This document shows positions 6,053 to 6,110 of a stretch of DNA of 6,110 bases, in pieces. The position numbers and the translations under genes are program-made. The notes under the pieces are model-generated. The model saw only the letters and a list, made by a program, of their open reading frames with translations, made no database searches and was not told where the DNA came from. The stretch covers positions 1 through 6,110 of the forward strand of contig JAOZNY010000182.1 in assembly GCA_029933565.1 (NCBI GenBank). Direction: 5' to 3'. Source of the stretch: Bacteroidales bacterium. GTDB lineage: Bacteria; Bacteroidota; Bacteroidia; Bacteroidales; F082. Positions within the stretch are counted from its first letter, which is position 1; each line of letters begins with the position of its first letter.

Positions 6053-6069
6053 TTAGCAAAAACAAATTT

Positions 6070-6110
6070 ATGATGAAGAAAGTTTCCCTTACCTTACTCC
6101 TTAGTATAAT
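6070..6110 (+). CDS. 5' fragment of a probable secreted or lipoprotein-like gene
   Basis: Thirteen codons read MMKKVSLTLLLSI before the window ends. Two lysines followed by a hydrophobic run are the start of a signal peptide or N-terminal membrane anchor, so the product is probably exported. Two adjacent ATGs (6070 and 6073) can both serve as the start; the second gives the common MKK opening. The leader is A-rich (agcaaaaacaaattt) without a Shine-Dalgarno sequence, as is usual in Bacteroidota. It is divergent from the small minus-strand gene across a 152-bp spacer that carries the dyad at 6023-6047. The family cannot be told from so little sequence, and the reading frame could be longer or unrelated to a real gene. 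Confidence 0.6.
   Translation, partial: MMKKVSLTLLLSI

Noticed and set aside
5918..6069. CRISPR repeats, tRNA or small RNA in the divergent spacer
   Set aside because: No repeated units, cloverleaf or GC-rich structure is seen; only the single dyad at 6023-6047 stands out.

Overview
The window looks like chromosomal DNA from a member of the Bacteroidota, probably of the Bacteroidales/Marinilabiliales type. The evidence is low GC with A/T-rich intergenic spacers, starts that mostly lack Shine-Dalgarno sequences, exact matches to the Bacteroidota -7 promoter element (TAnnTTTG) on both strands of one divergent spacer, and protein types typical of that phylum (a DUF7033-type polysaccharide deacetylase paired with a FemAB/GNAT-like acyltransferase). 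This placement is an inference from style and protein families; no rRNA or other taxonomic marker is present.

Left part (9-3221, all minus strand, so read from right to left): dnaX (DNA polymerase III gamma/tau, 609 aa) comes first. A dCMP/cytidine deaminase-family gene follows 18 bp downstream, and after a 99-bp spacer comes an MBL-fold metallohydrolase of the dihydropterin-phosphate-synthase-like family. dnaX and the deaminase are close enough to share a transcript, linking replication-clamp loading with pyrimidine deoxynucleotide supply. The spacer before the hydrolase holds an inverted repeat with a tandemly duplicated arm. Inside dnaX lies a seven-A slippery run in the frame expected for -1 frameshifting, with an out-of-frame stop five codons later. 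This could yield a 446-aa gamma-like short product.

Middle (3222-5588): a 112-bp divergent spacer carries one TAnnTTTG box for dnaX and one for the rightward pair. The rightward pair is a polysaccharide deacetylase-like protein (440 aa) and an acyltransferase-like protein (311 aa) that overlap by ATGA. They are probably translationally coupled, and together could remove and re-add acyl groups on an amino sugar in an envelope glycan. The deacetylase promoter is so close to its start codon that its mRNA may be leaderless.

Right part (5585-6110): a 108-110 aa minus-strand protein converges on the acyltransferase with a 4-bp overlap of stop codons. Its N-terminal half resembles, from memory, a family of small CRISPR-associated Rossmann-like proteins, although no CRISPR array or cas gene is visible. 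A 152-bp divergent spacer then contains a perfect 9-bp-arm dyad over a plausible promoter, followed by the first 13 codons of a secreted or lipoprotein-like gene cut off by the window end. No tRNA, rRNA, insertion sequence, CRISPR array or clear intrinsic terminator was found.
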